A DNA stretch of 7,734 bases from Brevundimonas sp. (GTDB taxonomy: Bacteria; Pseudomonadota; Alphaproteobacteria; Caulobacterales; Caulobacteraceae). A program made the position numbers and the translations under genes. The stretch is taken from contig NZ_JAVHLH010000133.1 in assembly GCF_031082345.1 (NCBI RefSeq), positions 1 through 7,734 on the forward strand, given 5' to 3'. The notes beneath the pieces are model-generated. The model was given only the letters and a program-made list of their open reading frames with translations. It was not told where the DNA came from and searched no databases. Below are positions 6,419 through 7,734 of this stretch, in pieces (the stretch's first letter is position 1; every line of letters starts with the position of its first letter).

Positions 6419-7439
6419 CCTCCTCCTCATCGTCGAGCGGGTCGGGCGGCGTCATCAGATCCTCCGCGGCGTCGTTGACGGGGGGCTCTTTTGGGGAGGG
6501 GTCGGCGGGCGGCGGGGCGGACGGGTTCGGCGGGCGCGAACGACCGTGACGGAGGCCGAGGGTTTCCAGCGCGTCCTCGCCCTCGTGGCCGAAGACGCTG
6601 CGGATGCGCAGGTCGGTCTGCGGGAAGGGGATCTCGATGCCGGCGTCGTCGAGGGCGTCGGCGATGGCCCAGGTGTAGGCGGCGTGCATGGCGGCGGGCC
6701 GTTTGACCGCCTCGCGCGTCGGCCAGACGAGCAGTTCGAAATCCAGCCCGCTCTCGCCGAAGCCGACCAGCCAGACCTGGCTCTTGCGGGTTTCGGTCTC
6801 GGGCAGGGTGAAGGGACTGGCGCGGGCCGCCTCCAGCACCGCCTCGCGCACCTCCGAGCGTCTGGCGCCATAGGCGACGGAGAAGGGAATGTGGATGCGG
6901 CGGGTGTCGCCCTTGAGCGTCCAGTTGATCACCCGGCCCTCGATGAAGCGCGAGTTGGGGACGAGGATGTTGATGTTGTCGTTGTTGCGGATGCGGGTGG
7001 CGCGCGGGCCGATCTCGGCGATGACGCCGCGCACCTCGTCCTCCAGTTCGACATAGTCGCCGACCGAGACCATGCGGTCGAAGATCAGGAACAGGCCGGA
7101 GACGAACTCCTTGACCACGCCCTGAAGGCCGAGACCGACGCCGATGCCGATGGCGCCGGCGAACACCGCCAGCGAGGACAGGTTGAGCCCGGCCGCCGAC
7201 AGGGCCGCGAAGGCGCCGAAGACGATCAGGCCGTAGCTGGCCATCTTCTCCAGCACATACAGGGCGCCGGCGCTGCGGCCGGAGCGCTCGCGCAGCCGGC
7301 CCAGGCTGCGGCCGACCAGTCGCGACAGGGCCCAGGCGACCAGGAAGACCACGATCCCGGTCGCCACGCCGCCGAGGGTGACGGGGGCGCCGCCGAGGCG
7401 AAACAGGGGATCGGCGTCCAGCGCGATGAAGTCGAACAT
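6411..7439 (-). CDS. MscS-family small-conductance mechanosensitive channel
   Basis: This is an inner-membrane channel that opens under membrane tension to release solutes during osmotic downshift. The 342 residues carry three membrane helices: about 20-43, 67-88 and the pore helix TM3 at about 90-120, with the Gly/Ala-rich packing pattern AGAIGIGVGLGLQG (94-107). The MscS beta domain follows (SVGDYVELEDEVRGVI 125-140; RNNDNINILVPNSRF 151-165; VINWT 170-174), then the alpha/beta vestibule domain ending in the family-typical IEIPFPQ (268-274). From about residue 298 the protein changes to a Pro-rich and then acidic tail (ending DDEEEAG) that is probably disordered and cytoplasmic. Length is slightly above E. 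coli MscS (286). ATG at 7437-7439; no clear Shine-Dalgarno just upstream. Divergent from the methyltransferase gene; the 65-aa copy 2 follows 90 bases downstream. Confidence 0.93.
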   Translation of the reverse strand: MFDFIALDADPLFRLGGAPVTLGGVATGIVVFLVAWALSRLVGRSLGRLRERSGRSAGALYVLEKMASYGLIVFGAFAALSAAGLNLSSLAVFAGAIGIGVGLGLQGVVKEFVSGLFLIFDRMVSVGDYVELEDEVRGVIAEIGPRATRIRNNDNINILVPNSRFIEGRVINWTLKGDTRRIHIPFSVAYGARRSEVREAVLEAARASPFTLPETETRKSQVWLVGFGESGLDFELLVWPTREAVKRPAAMHAAYTWAIADALDDAGIEIPFPQTDLRIRSVFGHEGEDALETLGLRHGRSRPPNPSAPPPADPSPKEPPVNDAAEDLMTPPDPLDDEEEAG

Positions 7440-7489
7440 GGATGGGGAGCGCGTCCGGTACGGTGAAGGTTCCGATCAGGCCGCGGCGA

Positions 7490-7509
7490 CCGGAGCCGAA
7501 AACCGCGAG
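7490..7509 (+). repeat. Shared upstream element, copy 2
   Basis: CCGG, AG, then CCGAAAACCGCGAG; the 14-base part is identical to 5269-5282. It ends 32 bases before the methyltransferase ATG and about 50 bases from the MscS ATG. Here it is also framed by an inverted repeat, GACCGG (7488-7493) and CCGGTC (7519-7524). As in the first copy it lies between divergent genes in the same orientation relative to the plus-strand gene. Confidence 0.4.
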
Positions 7510-7541
7510 CCCCGGCGGCCGGTCGGGTGCAGTATGGCGTC

Positions 7542-7734
7542 ATGACGCGATCTCCGCCCCCTGCCCTGACCCTGTCGTGGGTGGACAGTCCGATCGGTCC
7601 GCTGGCGCTGGCCTGTGACGACGGCGGGGTGCTGCGCGGCCTGTCGTTCGGCGACGGGCTGATCAAGGCGATGCGGCGCGAGTATCCGGCGGCGGCGCTG
7701 GCGGACGGCGCGGCCCCGGCGGCCCTGGCGCGCA
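7542..7734 (+). CDS. Methylated-DNA--protein-cysteine methyltransferase, N-terminal part (partial)
   Basis: The window ends 64 codons into this gene. The visible residues LTLSWVDSPIGPLALACDDG followed by GVLRGLSFGDG match the N-terminal domain of Ogt/MGMT-type proteins, where a strand-turn pattern of the form DSPIGPL-LA--D-G-L-GL-F is typical. These enzymes repair O6-methylguanine by transferring the methyl group to their own cysteine. The catalytic PCHR motif and DNA-binding domain would lie beyond the edge, so activity cannot be judged. ATG at 7542-7544 is the chosen start; an in-frame GTG at 7527-7529 is possible, and neither has a strong Shine-Dalgarno. The gene is divergent from the MscS gene. 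It could instead be the corresponding domain of an Ada-type protein, but no Ada N-terminal domain precedes it. Confidence 0.75.
   Translation, partial: MTRSPPPALTLSWVDSPIGPLALACDDGGVLRGLSFGDGLIKAMRREYPAAALADGAAPAALAR

Noticed and set aside
6348..7466. 372-codon open frame opposite the MscS gene
   Set aside because: Shadow of the channel gene; Gly/Ala/Asp/Arg-rich with no domain, while the minus strand carries clear MscS motifs.
171..7734. A DNA repair island linking uvrB and the methyltransferase
   Set aside because: They are at opposite ends, on opposite strands, with unrelated envelope and metabolic genes between; repair function alone does not make a system.

Overview
The window looks like chromosomal DNA from a high-GC alphaproteobacterium, most plausibly Caulobacterales (Brevundimonas- or Caulobacter-like). 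This is inferred, not proven by a marker gene. The grounds are the very high GC with strong third-position GC, which leaves long open antisense frames; an extended UvrB N-terminus; a GTTC-N7-GTTC motif (the alphaproteobacterial LexA type) at the uvrB start; and a FecA-like TonB receptor together with an MscS channel.

Layout. Positions 1-120 are AT-rich (about 37% GC) and unlike everything after them; they hold at most the last codons of an unrecognised rightward gene. uvrB (171-2507, minus), the damage-recognition helicase of nucleotide excision repair, follows with its 3' end facing that tract. Upstream of uvrB on the same strand is a 65-residue two-helix membrane protein (2567-2764), then a TonB-dependent outer-membrane receptor (2843-5116, minus, TTG start). 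A 215-base divergent intergenic region (5117-5331) separates the receptor from a PEP mutase/isocitrate lyase-superfamily enzyme (5332-6111, plus). That gene ends 11 bases from the convergent stop of a second 65-residue membrane protein (6123-6320, minus), a paralogue of the first. Behind it is an MscS-family mechanosensitive channel (6411-7439, minus), divergent from the start of an O6-methylguanine-DNA methyltransferase gene (7542 onward, plus) that is cut by the window edge.

There is no single pathway here. The genes are mostly independent housekeeping, envelope and repair functions: two DNA repair genes at the ends, and iron/siderophore-type uptake, osmotic safety and two small inner-membrane proteins between them. 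No phage, CRISPR, insertion sequence, tRNA or rRNA is visible.

The points most worth following are the pair of 65-aa paralogues (37 of 65 identical, ungapped), each lying just downstream of a membrane-protein gene; the LexA-type motif overlapping the uvrB start codon; a roughly 20-base element shared by the two divergent intergenic regions; a perfect hairpin over the ribosome-binding region of the PEP mutase-like gene; and the sharp composition change beside uvrB. I did not find a clearly new multi-gene system.
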